A DNA stretch of 64,000 nucleotides from Coriobacteriaceae bacterium AF45-21 (lineage in GTDB: Bacteria; Actinomycetota; Coriobacteriia; Coriobacteriales; Coriobacteriaceae), in assembly GCA_027682925.1 (NCBI GenBank), contig JAQCYU010000002.1, positions 1-64,000 on the forward strand. The letters run 5' to 3'. The translations under genes and the position numbers were made by a program. Position 1 is the first letter of the stretch. Each line of letters starts with the position of its first letter. Shown one piece after another: positions 19,148-29,028 of the stretch. The notes beneath the pieces were generated by a model. The model was not told where the DNA came from. It searched no databases and saw nothing but the letters and a program-made list of their open reading frames with translations.

Positions 19148-19223
19148 TTGATGAGCCCTTGCCCTTCTCCTGGGAATTATGATCGGGCATCAATCTGCTG
19201 AGTGGCCCGAATCCCAGGAGGGG
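19148..19223 (+). promoter_or_regulatory. Possible RNA switch sequestering the ATPase ribosome site
   Basis: CTTCTCCTGGGA (19164-19175) can pair with TCCCAGGAGGGG (19212-19223), with two G-U pairs. An inner CGGGC (19184-19188)/GCCCG (19205-19209) stem extends it. This buries AGGAGGGG (19216-19223), the Shine-Dalgarno of the gene starting at 19231. A competing pairing, TTGATG-ag-CCC (19148-19158) with GGG-CATCAA (19185-19193), would break the inner stem. The two folds are mutually exclusive, as in translational riboswitches. I recognise no named riboswitch class. Confidence 0.5.
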
Positions 19224-19230
19224 ACTCTAT

Positions 19231-21911
19231 ATGCAAAAGGAATACCTGTCCGCCGCGGCGGAGGTGCTCAGCGACCAAGGTGTCGATGAGAACCTCGGCC
19301 TGAGCAACGACGAGGCGTCTTCGCGCCTTGCCAAGACAGGCCCTAACAAGCTCGAGGAAGCCGAGAAGACGCCGCTGTGGAAGCGTTTCTTTGAGCAGAT
19401 GGCCGACCCCATGGTCATCATGCTGATCGTTGCCGCCGTCATCAGTGCGCTCACGGGCATGGTCAAGGGCGAGCCCGACTTTGCCGATGTTGCCATCATC
19501 ATGTTCGTCGTTATCGTCAACTCGGTGCTGGGCGTGGTCCAGGAAGCCAAGAGCGAGGAGGCCCTCGAGGCCCTGCAGGAGATGAGTGCGGCGCAGTCCA
19601 AGGTGCTGCGCGACGGCAAGCTCGTGCACCTGCCGAGCGCCGAGCTCGTGCCCGGCGACGTGATCATGCTCGAGGCGGGCGACTCCGTCCCGGCCGACTG
19701 CCGCGTGCTCGAGAGCGCCACGATGAAGATCGAAGAGGCCGCGCTCACCGGCGAGTCCGTGCCCGTAGAGAAGCACGCCAACGTGATCGAGCTTGCCGCG
19801 GGCACCGATGACGTGCCGCTCGGCGACCGCAAGAACATGTGCTACATGGGTTCCACCGTGGTATACGGCCGTGGCCGCGCCGTCGTGGTCGGCACCGGCA
19901 TGAACACCGAGATGGGTAAGATCGCCGGCGCCCTGGCCGAGGCCAAGGAGGAGCTCACGCCGTTGCAGGTGAAGCTCGCCGAGCTCAGCCGCATCCTTAC
20001 CATTATGGTGATCGTCATCTGCGTCGTGATCTTTGGCGTTGACATCCTCCGCCACGGCGTGGGCAATGTCCTCACCGACCCGACTGCCCTGCTCGACACC
20101 TTTATGGTCGCCGTCTCGCTTGCCGTCGCCGCCATTCCCGAGGGCCTGGTCGCCGTCGTGACCATCGTCCTTTCGCTCGGCGTGACCAAGATGGCCAAGC
20201 GCCAGGCGATTATCCGCAAGCTCTCTGCCGTCGAGACCCTTGGCTGCACGCAGACCATCTGCTCCGACAAGACCGGTACCCTTACCCAGAACAAGATGAC
20301 CGTCGTCAAGCACGAGCTCGCTGCGCCCAAGGAGAAGTTCCTGGCCGGCATGGCGCTGTGCTCCGATGCTCAGTGGGACGAGGAGCTGGGCGAGGCCGTG
20401 GGCGAGCCGACTGAGTGCGCGCTCGTCAACGACGCCGGCAAGGCGGGCCTCACTGGCCTGACTGCCGAGCATCCGCGCGTGGGCGAGGCCCCGTTTGACT
20501 CGGGCCGCAAGATGATGTCCGTGGTCGTCGAGACCCTGGATGGCGAGTACGAGCAGTACACCAAGGGTGCGCCCGACGTGGTGATCGGCCTGTGCACCCA
20601 TATCTACGAGGGCGATAAGGTCGTCCCCCTGACCGAGGAGCGCCGCGCCGAGCTCGTGGCGGCCAACAAGGCCATGGCCGACGAGGCCCTGCGCGTACTG
20701 GCGCTGGCAAGCCGCACCTACACCGAGGTTCCCGACGACTGCAGCCCCGCTGCGCTCGAGCATGACCTGGTCTTCTGTGGCCTGTCCGGCATGATCGACC
20801 CGGTCCGTCCCGAGGTGGCCGACGCTATCCACGAGGCGCACGACGCCGGTATCCGCACCGTCATGATCACGGGCGACCACATCGACACCGCCGTGGCCAT
20901 CGCCAAGCAGCTGGGCATCGTCGCCGATCGCAGCCAGGCCATCACCGGTGCCGACCTCGATCGCATGAGCGACGAGGAACTCGACGCGCACATCGAGGAC
21001 TACGGCGTGTACGCCCGCGTCCAGCCCGAGCACAAGACACGCATCGTCGAGGCTTGGAAGTCGCGCGACCAGATCGTGGCCATGACGGGCGATGGCGTCA
21101 ACGACGCCCCGTCCATCAAGCGCGCCGACATTGGCGTTGGTATGGGCATCACCGGTACCGACGTCACCAAGAACGTCGCCGACATGGTACTTGCCGATGA
21201 CAACTTCGCTACCATCATCGGCGCCTGCGAAGAGGGTCGTCGCATCTACGACAACATCCGCAAGGTCATCCAGTTCCTGCTTTCGGCCAACCTTGCCGAG
21301 GTGTTCTCGGTGTTTATCGCCACGCTCATCGGCTTTACCATCTTCCAGCCGGTGCAGCTGCTGTGGGTGAACCTGGTCACCGACTGCTTCCCCGCGCTTG
21401 CGCTGGGCATGGAGGATGCCGAGGGCGACATCATGAAGCGCAAGCCGCGCAACGCCAAGGACGGTGTCTTTGCCGGACATATGGGTCTGGACTGCGTGGT
21501 CCAGGGCCTAATCATCACCGCGCTGGTGCTGGCGAGCTTCTTTGTGGGCGTGTACTTTGACATGGGCTACATCCACATCGCCGATATGATCGCCGGCAAT
21601 GCCGACGAGGAAGGCGTGATGATGGCGTTCATCACGCTCAACATGGTCGAGATTTTCCACTGCTTCAATATGCGCAGCCGTCGTGCGTCGCTGTTCACCA
21701 TGAAGAAGCAGAACAAGTGGCTGTGGCTTCCGCCGCGCTGGCACTGGTGCTGACGGTGATCGTGACCGTGCAGCCGACGCTTGCCGAGATGTTCTTTGGC
21801 CCCGTGACGCTTGAGCTCAAGGGCGTTGTCGCTGCCCTGGGCCTGGCCTTCCTGATCATCCCGCTGATGGAGATCTACAAGGCGATCATGCGCGCGGTCG
21901 AGAAGGAGTAA
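19231..21911 (+). CDS. Calcium-type P-type ATPase (one-base frameshift near 21725)
   Basis: Membrane cation pump of the P2 (SERCA/PMR1-like) group. It has an N-terminal cation-ATPase domain (TGPNKLEEAEKTPLWKRFFEQ) and the actuator motif LTGESVPVEK. SVPV is followed by AAIPEGLVAVVTIVLSLG, the helix-4 calcium-type motif. The phosphorylation site is SDKTGTLTQN, the nucleotide-binding domain has YTKGAPDVV, and the hinge is MTGDGVNDAPS. The six C-terminal helices include LLWVNLVTDCFPALALG. Near 21725 one G is missing; restoring TGGGCTTCC joins KQNKWLWASAALALVLTV and completes the last helices. Repaired length is about 893 residues. Ca2+ is the likely substrate but is not proven. Confidence 0.9.
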
Positions 21912-21947
21912 GTCGAAAGGCCATCCTTCCCACCGGCCCGACCGCTG

Positions 21948-22011
21948 AGGGGTTTCTTCCTCGCTGGTCCTCGCGCTTCGCGCTGCGGGATCGCTCGGAA
22001 GAAACCCCTCC
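21948..22011 (+). terminator. Long hairpin after the P-type ATPase gene
   Basis: GAGGGGTTTCTTCC (21948-21961) pairs perfectly with GGAAGAAACCCCTC (21998-22011). The 36-base loop carries a second GCGC-ttc-GCGC hairpin. There is no clear T-run after it, so it may be a processing or protection structure rather than a simple terminator. Confidence 0.5.
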
Positions 22012-22147
22012 CGGCGGGCGGGCCTCGGATAACCTCTCGGGACCATTGGCTGAGGGAAAGTTTGTGAGCTGGTCGGGCTTTGCCCGGCCAGCTCTTTTTG
22101 ATTTAAAATACCTGCTCAGTTGTGATTTTTGGTGCTGGGAGGCGTTT

Positions 22148-23363
22148 GTGGCTAAGGCTAAGGCTAAGGCGAAGAAAAAGACGACGGGGGCGCGGGCTAA
22201 GCGTGATCGTCGTCGGAAGCTCGCGACCGAACCCCCTGCATCTGCTGAGGAGTTGCTGGCGAGTGTACCGGGGCTTGACGCGCTGCAGGATGTTCCGGCG
22301 TTTGATGACCTGCCGGTCGATGAAGCCAGCAGGCTGCCTTTGATGATTTCTGCGCGTATGCCGAGGAGCCCGAGCAGATGCAGCTTGGCGCCGTGGTGCG
22401 CTTGGATCGTGGGTTTCCGCTGGTGGCGACTGCCGACGATACCTTCCGCGCCGAGCATGCCGTGGGATTTGCCAAGTCGCGCGGTGGGGACGAGGTCCTG
22501 CTGCCTGCCGTGGGCGATCGTGTGGCGGTGCGCCGCGCTCCCGGGCACGATATGGGCGTGATTGAATGCGTACTGCCGCGCCGTACGAGCTTTGAGCGTT
22601 GGCGCGGCCGTGCCCGCGGAGAGCGCCAGGTGCTCTGCTCCAACGTGGATAGCGTGCTAATCGTGCAGGCGCTCGGTGCCGGCGAGGTGCTGCTCGACCG
22701 TGTGGCGCGCTCGCTGGTGTTGGCGCTCGACTGCGATGCCGAGCCGGTGGTGGTGCTCACCAAGGCTGACCGCTGCGATGCCGGGGAGCTCGAGCGCGAT
22801 CAGGACCGCTGCGATGCCGGGGAGCTCGAGCGCGATCTGGACCGCGTGCGCCGCCTGGTGGGTCCGAACGTGCGCGTGATCGTGACGTCCTCTGCCGAGG
22901 GCCGCGGCCTGGACGAGGTCCGTGCCTGCGTGCCTGCCGGGAGCTGCGCCATGATTCTGGGCGAGTCGGGTGCCGGCAAGTCGACGCTGCTCAATGCACT
23001 GCTGGGCCACGATACGTTGGCGACCGGCGGTGTGCGCGAACGCGACGACCAGGGCCGTCACACTACCGTCGCGCGCGTGATGGTGGCGCTGCCGGGCGAC
23101 GCCGGCGTGATCGCCGATGCCCCGGGTCTGCGCAGTTGCCGCTCGTGGGTCACGAGCGGGTCTGGCGCGCGCTTCCCGAGATTGTCGAGGCATCGCGCGC
23201 GTGCCGGTTTGGCGATTGCACGCACACCCATGAGCCGGGTTGCGCCGTTCGCGAGGCCGAGGACGCCGGGCAGATTGACAGCCTGCGTCTGGAAACGTTC
23301 CAAAACCTGGCGTCATCCATGCGCGTGAGTGCTCAAATGCTCGATCCCGATGTCCATCTGTAA
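22148..23363 (+). CDS. rsgA: Ribosome small-subunit GTPase RsgA (two one-base frameshifts)
   Basis: Circularly permuted GTPase acting in late 30S maturation. GTG 22148 follows GGGAGG and starts a Lys-rich tail (VAKAKAKAKKKTTGARAKRD). The OB-fold and GTPase follow: VLTKADRC (G4), GESGAGKSTLLNALLG (G1), GRHTTVARVM (G2) and DAPGLRSL (G3). The zinc knuckle reads CRFGDCTHTHEPGCAV. Frame breaks near 22329 (one C missing, AGCCAGG expected) and near 23136 (one T missing, AGTTTGCC expected). A 36-bp tandem duplication at 22768-22839 inserts 12 extra residues (DRCDAGELERDQ) after the G4 motif. The repaired frame gives about 405 residues. Confidence 0.9.
22768..22839 (+). repeat. 36-bp in-frame tandem duplication inside rsgA
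   Basis: The unit at 22768-22803 encodes DRCDAGELERDQ and is repeated at 22804-22839 as DRCDAGELERDL, with only the last codon differing (CAG/CTG). It is in frame and lies in the linker after the G4 motif, so it is probably tolerated. Confidence 0.9.
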
Positions 23364-23380
23364 TTGATTTTTCCTATGAC

Positions 23381-23415
23381 AGCCGTCTCCCAACTGTTCG
23401 GGAGACGGCTTTTTT
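23381..23415 (+). terminator. Terminator of rsgA
   Basis: AGCCGTCTCCC (23381-23391) pairs with GGGAGACGGCT (23400-23410) and is followed by T5. Confidence 0.9.
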
Positions 23416-23455
23416 GCTGTGGAAAAGCCTCGAAACATGCAGTTTGCTGACGTGC

Positions 23456-23503
23456 TGACCAAAACCTTGCCACGAGCTTGACGGGCTGGTCAGTTTTTGG
23501 TCA
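23456..23503 (+). promoter_or_regulatory. Inverted repeat upstream of the Tad pilus locus
   Basis: TGACCAAAA (23456-23464) and TTTTGGTCA (23495-23503) form a 9-bp perfect inverted repeat with a 30-bp spacer. They lie about 110 bases before the first pilus gene, in an otherwise gene-free stretch. It could be an operator or an RNA stem; the sequence alone does not decide. Confidence 0.4.
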
Positions 23504-23615
23504 ACGATTGGTTTGACATCGAAAACCAAGATCACGATTGTGCCGCTTTGCACTCTGACCGCCCAGACAATGGTGGTACGGGCATTCGCCCGGCACTGCC
23601 ATGAGAGGAGCGGCC

Positions 23616-24274
23616 GTGAACAAGAGCAAGCGCATCGCCATCAGTCTGGTCGCGGGCGTGCTCGCTGCTCTGCTTTGCATGGTTTACGGCTCGTCGATCC
23701 GCTCGCAAGCCGAACAGGTCCAGGCTGAGACCTTGCCAAGTACGGTGGCGATCGCGTCGAGGTATGCGTCGCGGCGCGCGATATCGATGTGGGCGAGACC
23801 CTCGATGAGACCAATGTCATAACCCAGGAATGGCTGACGAGTCTGCTGCCGCGTGACGCGGCGACCGAGCTGCGCCAGGTGCGCGGCGACGTGACGACTT
23901 CGCGTATTCCCAAAAACGCCGTGATCTGCAATGTCTACACCAAGGCCGAGAGCCGCAAGCTCGAGGTGCCTAAGGGCAAGGTTGCCGTTTCGGTGGCGGT
24001 CGATGCCGAGCACTCGGTCGGCGGTGCCACGGGCGTGGGCAGCTACGTGGACGTGTACGTGCAAAAGGACGGCGTGACCGATCGGCTGTGCGGCGCGCAC
24101 GTGATCGATACCAGTGAGGATTCCGGTGCCACGCGCGAGGGCAAGATCGAATGGGTGACGCTGGCGGCTGACCCCGAAGACGTCAAGGAACTGCTGGGAG
24201 CCTCGGGCAAGGGAACGGTCAGCTTGACGATTCCCGCCACGGCGCGCGGCAAAAAGAGCGGAGGCGACGAGTGA
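23616..24274 (+). CDS. cpaB: CpaB/RcpC-like Flp pilus assembly protein, SAF domain (one-base frameshift near 23735)
   Basis: First gene of the Tad locus. GTG 23616 follows GAGAGGAG and gives a membrane anchor (KSKRIAISLVAGVLAALLCMVYG). One base is missing near 23735; TTGGCCAAG restores AETLAKYGGDRVEVCVAARDIDVGETL, the start of the SAF (beta-clip) domain that continues to the stop. In diderms CpaB works with the outer-membrane secretin; in monoderms its job is less clear and may be cell-wall contact. Its TGA overlaps the ATG of the next gene. Confidence 0.8.
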
Positions 24275-25923
24275 TGAAGGCGATCTGGCTTGCGTGCTGC
24301 GCGTGCGGCGATTACGGGCTGTTGCAGCGGGAAGTCGAGGGCCGTGATGCGGGTGCACAGGTGCTTCGCGTGGGTGACCTGGACGGGCTGGTTTCCATGG
24401 CGCGGGCGTTTCCGTCGCGCCGCGGGGCTGCCATCATCGCGGCGTCTCTGTTTGATACCGAAGATGTGCGCAAGACTGTTGCGCGCCTGACGGCCGAAGG
24501 CCGCGTGAGTCGCGTGGTCGTGTTGATAGAAGCGCTCGATCCGTCGGATATCGAGGGGCTGTTTCGCGCGGGGGCGACCGAGGTCATCGCTGCACACAGT
24601 ATATGCGGCAACGGGCGCGCGGGCGAGGGAGCGGTTGATTCCGATCGGCGCATGACGATTGAGCCCGATGCTTTTGTTGATAGGGAACCCGGGGCGCCTC
24701 GCGCTACAAGAGGCCCGCGTGTTGATGATTATGGAAAAGCGGAAGCCGAGCATGGTCGGCGCCCCCGGAACCCCCTTGTATACGATGACGCTGGAGGGCC
24801 GGCGCAGCATGCTGGCGACTCCCCGGCAGTAGATATGGGATACGTGCACGGCGTGAATCTGGCGGATGAACTCGACGAAGTTGAGGGCCTTGCCGGGTGC
24901 GGCGAGTTGTCGCTGATGCAGCATGAGCAGATTGCGCAGAACGAGCCTGCCTCGCAGACCGAACAAGCAGCCATGCCGGCTTGGACGCAGCACGTGGTTG
25001 CGGCGGGGGAGACGGGGACGCTGTCACCGACGCCCGCCCCGCCGCCTCCGATGCCGCCGGCAGACGCTACCGCTCCGCCGCATCGAGTTCCAGTCATCTG
25101 CGCTATTTCGGGTTCGGGCGGTTGCGGCAAGTCGACGATCGTTGCCACCATGGCACACACATCGTCGCTGTTGGGCTTGCGTGCCGCCGTGCTCGACCTG
25201 GACCTGATGTTTGGAAACCTTTACGACTTGTTAGGCGTCGATGCTCCGTGCGATATGGCGGTACTTATCGAGCCGTCGGCGGCGGGCATGCTCACCGAGC
25301 CGGATATCGTAGCCGCTTCGATGCGCGTGGCGCCGGGCGTTACGCTCTGGGGTCCCGTCGCGGCGCCCGAGCAAGCCGAGCTCATGGCACGTCCGGTGGA
25401 GCTACTGCTTGATGTTCTGCGTCGCGAATCCGACGTGGTCTTTATCGATACCTCGGTCTTTTGGGGCGACGCCGTGGCGGCTGCGGTGGCGGCGAGCGAC
25501 CGTTGCCTGGTCGTTGGCGATGCGGCGGTGTCGTCCGCGGCATCGGCATCGCGCGTCATTGAACTGGCAGGTCGAGTAGGTGTGCCGCGCACGCGCATGA
25601 GCGCCGTGTTCAACCGGTTCGGTGCGCGCGGGGCAGACGAGGACGTCGCCATGCGCTTTGAGATTGCCTGTGCGTTAAGCTCCAAGATTCGTATCGCCGA
25701 TGGCGGGCAGGATCTCGCCGCGCTCATGGCGTTTGGGCGCGCTGACGAGGCAGTGGGGCAGACCAGCGCTTTTGCGACTAGCGTGCGCGAGGCCACGCGC
25801 GAGATGCTCGTGGAACTGGGGTGCGCCGTCGGCCCTTGGAGCGATATGGTCGCCGACCGTGCAACGCGCACCGAACGCCCACGTATCCGCCTTCCCTGGT
25901 CGCGCGAGGGTGATCAGCGATGA
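24274..25923 (+). CDS. tadZ: TadZ/CpaE-like pilus localisation ATPase
   Basis: A receiver-like N-terminal domain (DLDGLVSMARAFPSRRGAAIIAAS) is followed by a long Pro/Glu-rich linker (about residues 130-270). A ParA/MinD-type ATPase domain then begins CAISGSGGCGKSTIVATMAH (deviant Walker A) with AAVLDLDLMFGNLYDLLG and VVFIDTSVFWGD. Proteins of this type place the Tad machine at a cell site. The ATG overlaps the upstream stop (TGATG), and the last four bases overlap the cpaF-like ATPase gene. About 549 residues; the frame is intact. Confidence 0.85.
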   Translation: MKAIWLACCACGDYGLLQREVEGRDAGAQVLRVGDLDGLVSMARAFPSRRGAAIIAASLFDTEDVRKTVARLTAEGRVSRVVVLIEALDPSDIEGLFRAGATEVIAAHSICGNGRAGEGAVDSDRRMTIEPDAFVDREPGAPRATRGPRVDDYGKAEAEHGRRPRNPLVYDDAGGPAQHAGDSPAVDMGYVHGVNLADELDEVEGLAGCGELSLMQHEQIAQNEPASQTEQAAMPAWTQHVVAAGETGTLSPTPAPPPPMPPADATAPPHRVPVICAISGSGGCGKSTIVATMAHTSSLLGLRAAVLDLDLMFGNLYDLLGVDAPCDMAVLIEPSAAGMLTEPDIVAASMRVAPGVTLWGPVAAPEQAELMARPVELLLDVLRRESDVVFIDTSVFWGDAVAAAVAASDRCLVVGDAAVSSAASASRVIELAGRVGVPRTRMSAVFNRFGARGADEDVAMRFEIACALSSKIRIADGGQDLAALMAFGRADEAVGQTSAFATSVREATREMLVELGCAVGPWSDMVADRATRTERPRIRLPWSREGDQR

Positions 25924-27248
25924 GCCTGCAAACGAGGATTAAGGCTGCCGGCGCTGCGGCGGCGGCAGCGCCTGTAGATGTGGGGCGTCGCCGCGCCGTG
26001 AAACGACGCACCAAGCGCGCCGTGATGGACCGCATGGGTTACGACGAAGTGGCGCGTATCAGCGCCTATATCGACCCGGCACTTGCCCGCTCGGAATTGC
26101 GTCCTGCGGTGGAGGCGGCGCTCAATGTTGAGGAGCCGACCGATCTCGCGACGCCCGAGCGCGAGACCATCATCGACGAGATTTTGGATGACGTGGTGGG
26201 CTTGGGGCCGTTGCAGCCGCTCATCGAGGACGACACCGTTACCGAGATCATGATCAACGGCTGCCGCTCGGCTTTCTTTGAACGCGGCGGCGTCTTGTAC
26301 CCCATCGAGCATGCGTTTGAGGATGATGAGCAGATCCGTGTGCTTATCGACCGCATTATCTCGCCACTTGGCCGCCGTATCGACGAGCGCAGCCCCATCG
26401 TCAACGCCCGCCTCAAAACGGGCTATCGCGTCAACGCGGTGATTCCGCCTGTGGCGATTGACGGACCGATTCTCACCATCCGAAAGTTCTCGGACCGTAT
26501 CTGCTCGCTGGACGAGCTCGTGGGGTTGGGATCGCTGCCGCTTTGGTATGCGCAGCTGCTGTCGTGTGCGGTGTCGCTGCGACAGGACCTGGCGGTTGCG
26601 GGAGGCACGGGATCTGGTAAGACCACCCTGCTCAACGCGTTGTCATGTGAGATTTCCACCGGCGAGCGCATCGTGACGATCGAGGACTCTGCCGAGCTCA
26701 AGTTTGCGCATCATCCGCACGTGGTGCGCCTAGAGGCGCGCGAGGCTTCAATTGAGGGCGAGGGCGCGGTGACGATCCGCGACCTGGTGACTAATGCCCT
26801 GCGCATGCGCCCCGACCGCATCGTGGTGGGCGAGGTGCGCGGTGCCGAGTGCTGCGACATGTTGCAGGCCATGAACACGGGCCACGACGGGTCGCTTACC
26901 ACGCTTCATGCGGGTTCAGAACAGGAGACCGTGGTGCGTCTGACGTTGCTTGCACGTTATGGCATCGATCTGCCGAGCGAGCTCATCGAGGAGCAGATTG
27001 CCATGGCACTCGACGGTATCGTGATGTCCGAGCGCCACGCCGATGGCAGGCGCTTCGTCTCCTCGTATTCGGGGGTGCGACGCGCCGCATCGGGCGGCGT
27101 AGAGCTCGAGCGCTATGTGACGTTCGATGCCGCCGAGCGCACCTGGACGCTTGACCGCGAGCCGCCGTTTATCGCAGAAGGCCTGCGGTCGGGGACGCTC
27201 ACACAAGAGGAGGTGGACGAATGGAGATCACTGTGCCCCTCGTCGTAG
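25920..27248 (+). CDS. tadA: TadA/CpaF secretion ATPase
   Basis: Hexameric ATPase that powers Flp pilus assembly. 442 residues. The N-terminal all-alpha region ends in [26 protein letters not shown], the typical CpaF signature. Walker A is [15 protein letters not shown], an Asp box-like [12 protein letters not shown] follows, then Walker B ([16 protein letters not shown]) and the His box ([14 protein letters not shown]). It overlaps tadZ upstream by four bases and tadB downstream by 28. Confidence 0.95.
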   Translation: MSLQTRIKAAGAAAAAAPVDVGRRRAVKRRTKRAVMDRMGYDEVARISAYIDPALARSELRPAVEAALNVEEPTDLATPERETIIDEILDDVVGLGPLQPLIEDDTVTEIMINGCRSAFFERGGVLYPIEHAFEDDEQIRVLIDRIISPLGRRIDERSPIVNARLKTGYRVNAVIPPVAIDGPILTIRKFSDRICSLDELVGLGSLPLWYAQLLSCAVSLRQDLAVAGGTGSGKTTLLNALSCEISTGERIVTIEDSAELKFAHHPHVVRLEAREASIEGEGAVTIRDLVTNALRMRPDRIVVGEVRGAECCDMLQAMNTGHDGSLTTLHAGSEQETVVRLTLLARYGIDLPSELIEEQIAMALDGIVMSERHADGRRFVSSYSGVRRAASGGVELERYVTFDAAERTWTLDREPPFIAEGLRSGTLTQEEVDEWRSLCPSS

Positions 27249-28146
27249 GGGGCTTGGCAGGGCTTTCTGTCGCGACGGCGTGCGGGGCGGAACCTCGTGT
27301 GCCGCAGGTACCGCCGGCGGAGCTGGCACGTCAGGCGCTCGAGACGGTGGCAGAGAAGCTGCCGCGTGAGCTGGTGGAAAACGATCTGCTGAAAAAGATC
27401 GCCCGTTCGTGGGCATCGCTGGCTCCGGCGCATCGCCTTGGCCTCGTGATCGAAGATGCTTCGGGACGTTTGGCGTTTCTGCTGCTATCGAGCGGTGTCT
27501 GCTGCGTTTTACTAACGATGGTGTCGTTATCGCCCCTCGGATTTGCCTTGGGACTTGTTGCTCCGTTTGCCGTTGGTGCCGCTCGGGATGGCTTTGAGAG
27601 CCGGCGCGAGCAACACGATGCAGAAGAGGCAATGCCCGAGGCGTTTACCGCACTTTCCATGTCGCTTGCCTCGGGACATTCGCTGGCCCAGGGCATGCGC
27701 TTTGTGGGCGCTCATGCGCAAGAGCCAGTGCATACCGAGTTTTTGCGGGTGGCGGCGGCGATCGATTGCGGCATCTCGGCGACCGACGCGCTCGATGACT
27801 TGCTCGTGCGTATCGACGCCCCCGGTCTTTCGCTTGTGACCTTGGCGCTTAAGGTGTCTCAGCGCACCGGCGCTCCGCTTGCCGACTTACTGTCCGAGGC
27901 GTCGAGCATGGTGGGGGAGCGCATTGAGCTCAAGCGCCGCCTGGATGTTAAGACGTCGCAGGCTCGCATGTCTGCGCATATGGTCGCGGCGATGCCGGCG
28001 GGCATGTGCGCGGTGTTGGCGCTGCTTTCGGCAGATTTTCGTCGCGGTCTTGCGACACCTGCCGGCGCGGGCGCTGTGGTGCTGGGTCTTGCCCTCAACG
28101 CCGTTGCCTGGTGGTTATCCGGCGCATTATGCGGGTGGAGCTATGA
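27221..28146 (+). CDS. tadB: TadB inner-membrane platform protein (one-base frameshift near 28116)
   Basis: T2SS-F-type membrane protein that pairs with TadC under the ATPase. Hydrophobic segments (LLLSSGVCCVLLTMVSLSPLGFALG) precede the GspF-like helical domain EAMPEAFTALSMSLASGHSLAQGMRF...LKRRLDVKTSQARMSAHMVAAMPAG. In the raw frame it runs on into implausible Cys/Arg/Gly-rich sequence to 28414. Restoring one base near 28116 gives WWLIRRIMRVEL and a stop at 28144-28146, overlapping the tadC start (ATGA). The repaired length is about 308 residues. Confidence 0.85.
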
Positions 28147-28784
28147 GCGCCCCGGTTGCAGTTGCGGCTTGCCTGTGCGCCCTGAGTGTATTTGTCGCGA
28201 CGGGTTTGGATCGGGCGGATGCACGCAAGATCGCAGGGGCCTGCAAGCGCGAGGCGGTGCTGGTCGCTGCCGCGGGTCGCTCGGTGGTCGATGCTCTGAC
28301 CGCGCGAGTGAAGGGCGCGGTTGGAGCGGGCGGCCCGGCGCGAGTGTCGCTCGGCGAAGTGTCCGAGATGATCGATGTTGTGCGCTTGGGTCTTTCGGCC
28401 GGTCTTTCGTTTGATGCGGCGCTTGAGATTTTCTGCGCCAACCGCCGGTCAGTGCTGGCTCTTCGCCTTGAGCGCGCCTGCATGGCGTGGCAGGTGGGCG
28501 TGGGCACGCGTGAGGACGAGTTGTTGGCCGCCGCGCGCGACCTGGACGTGCGAGCGCTCGAGACCTTTGCCATCACGGTGGGGCAGGCGCTCGCCCTGGG
28601 TGCCCCACTTGCCGAGACGCTGGCCGCTCAAAGTCGCGAGATCCGTGCGGCTCATCGCGCCGCGGTCGAGCGCGAGATCGAGCGTGCACCCGTCAAGCTG
28701 CTGATTCCCACCGGCACGCTCATCTTGCCGGCGTTGCTTCTGTCCATATTGGGCCCGCTGCTGGGGGCAGGCGGGATGATGTAG
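28143..28784 (+). CDS. tadC: TadC inner-membrane platform protein
   Basis: About 213 residues, starting MSAPVAVAACLCALSVFVATG. The T2SS-F-like domain reads EMIDVVRLGLSAGLSFDAALEIFC and later ALETFAITVGQALALGAPLAETLAAQS. A C-terminal membrane segment (LLIPTGTLILPALLLSILGPLL) follows. The start overlaps the repaired tadB stop by four bases. The frame is intact. The Flp pilin gene begins ten bases after the stop. Confidence 0.9.
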   Translation: MSAPVAVAACLCALSVFVATGLDRADARKIAGACKREAVLVAAAGRSVVDALTARVKGAVGAGGPARVSLGEVSEMIDVVRLGLSAGLSFDAALEIFCANRRSVLALRLERACMAWQVGVGTREDELLAAARDLDVRALETFAITVGQALALGAPLAETLAAQSREIRAAHRAAVEREIERAPVKLLIPTGTLILPALLLSILGPLLGAGGMM

Positions 28785-28794
28785 GGAGGAATAC

Positions 28795-29028
28795 ATGAAC
28801 ACGATGACTGACGCTGCTGGCAAGGTCCAGGGCTGGGCGTTTTGCCGGGCGGCACATGTTCGTCAGCGCGCCAAGGAACTATTGCAGGAGGAGAGTGCAC
28901 AGGGTACCACCGAGTATGCCATCTTGGTCGGCGTGCTCGTGGTGATCGCGATTATCGCCATCGTCGCATTTAAGGGCAAGGTCCAAGATCTATGGAACGC
29001 TATCAGCGAGGGCATCAACAGCCTGTAG
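28795..29028 (+). CDS. flp: Flp-type pilin
   Basis: 77 residues. A charged leader of about 35 residues ends QEESAQG, then TTEYAILVGVLVVIAIIAIVAF is the Flp-type hydrophobic segment with the conserved Glu at +3 and Tyr at +4, consistent with prepilin cleavage after Gly. A short polar tail (KGKVQDLWNAISEGINSL) follows. GGAGG lies seven bases before the ATG. No prepilin peptidase (TadV) gene is present in this locus, so processing must come from elsewhere. Confidence 0.93.
   Translation: MNTMTDAAGKVQGWAFCRAAHVRQRAKELLQEESAQGTTEYAILVGVLVVIAIIAIVAFKGKVQDLWNAISEGINSL

Noticed and set aside
19177..21480. A 767-codon open frame on the minus strand
   Set aside because: It is the antisense shadow of the P-type ATPase; its His/Asp/Gly-rich composition is typical of reverse-strand frames in GC-rich genes.
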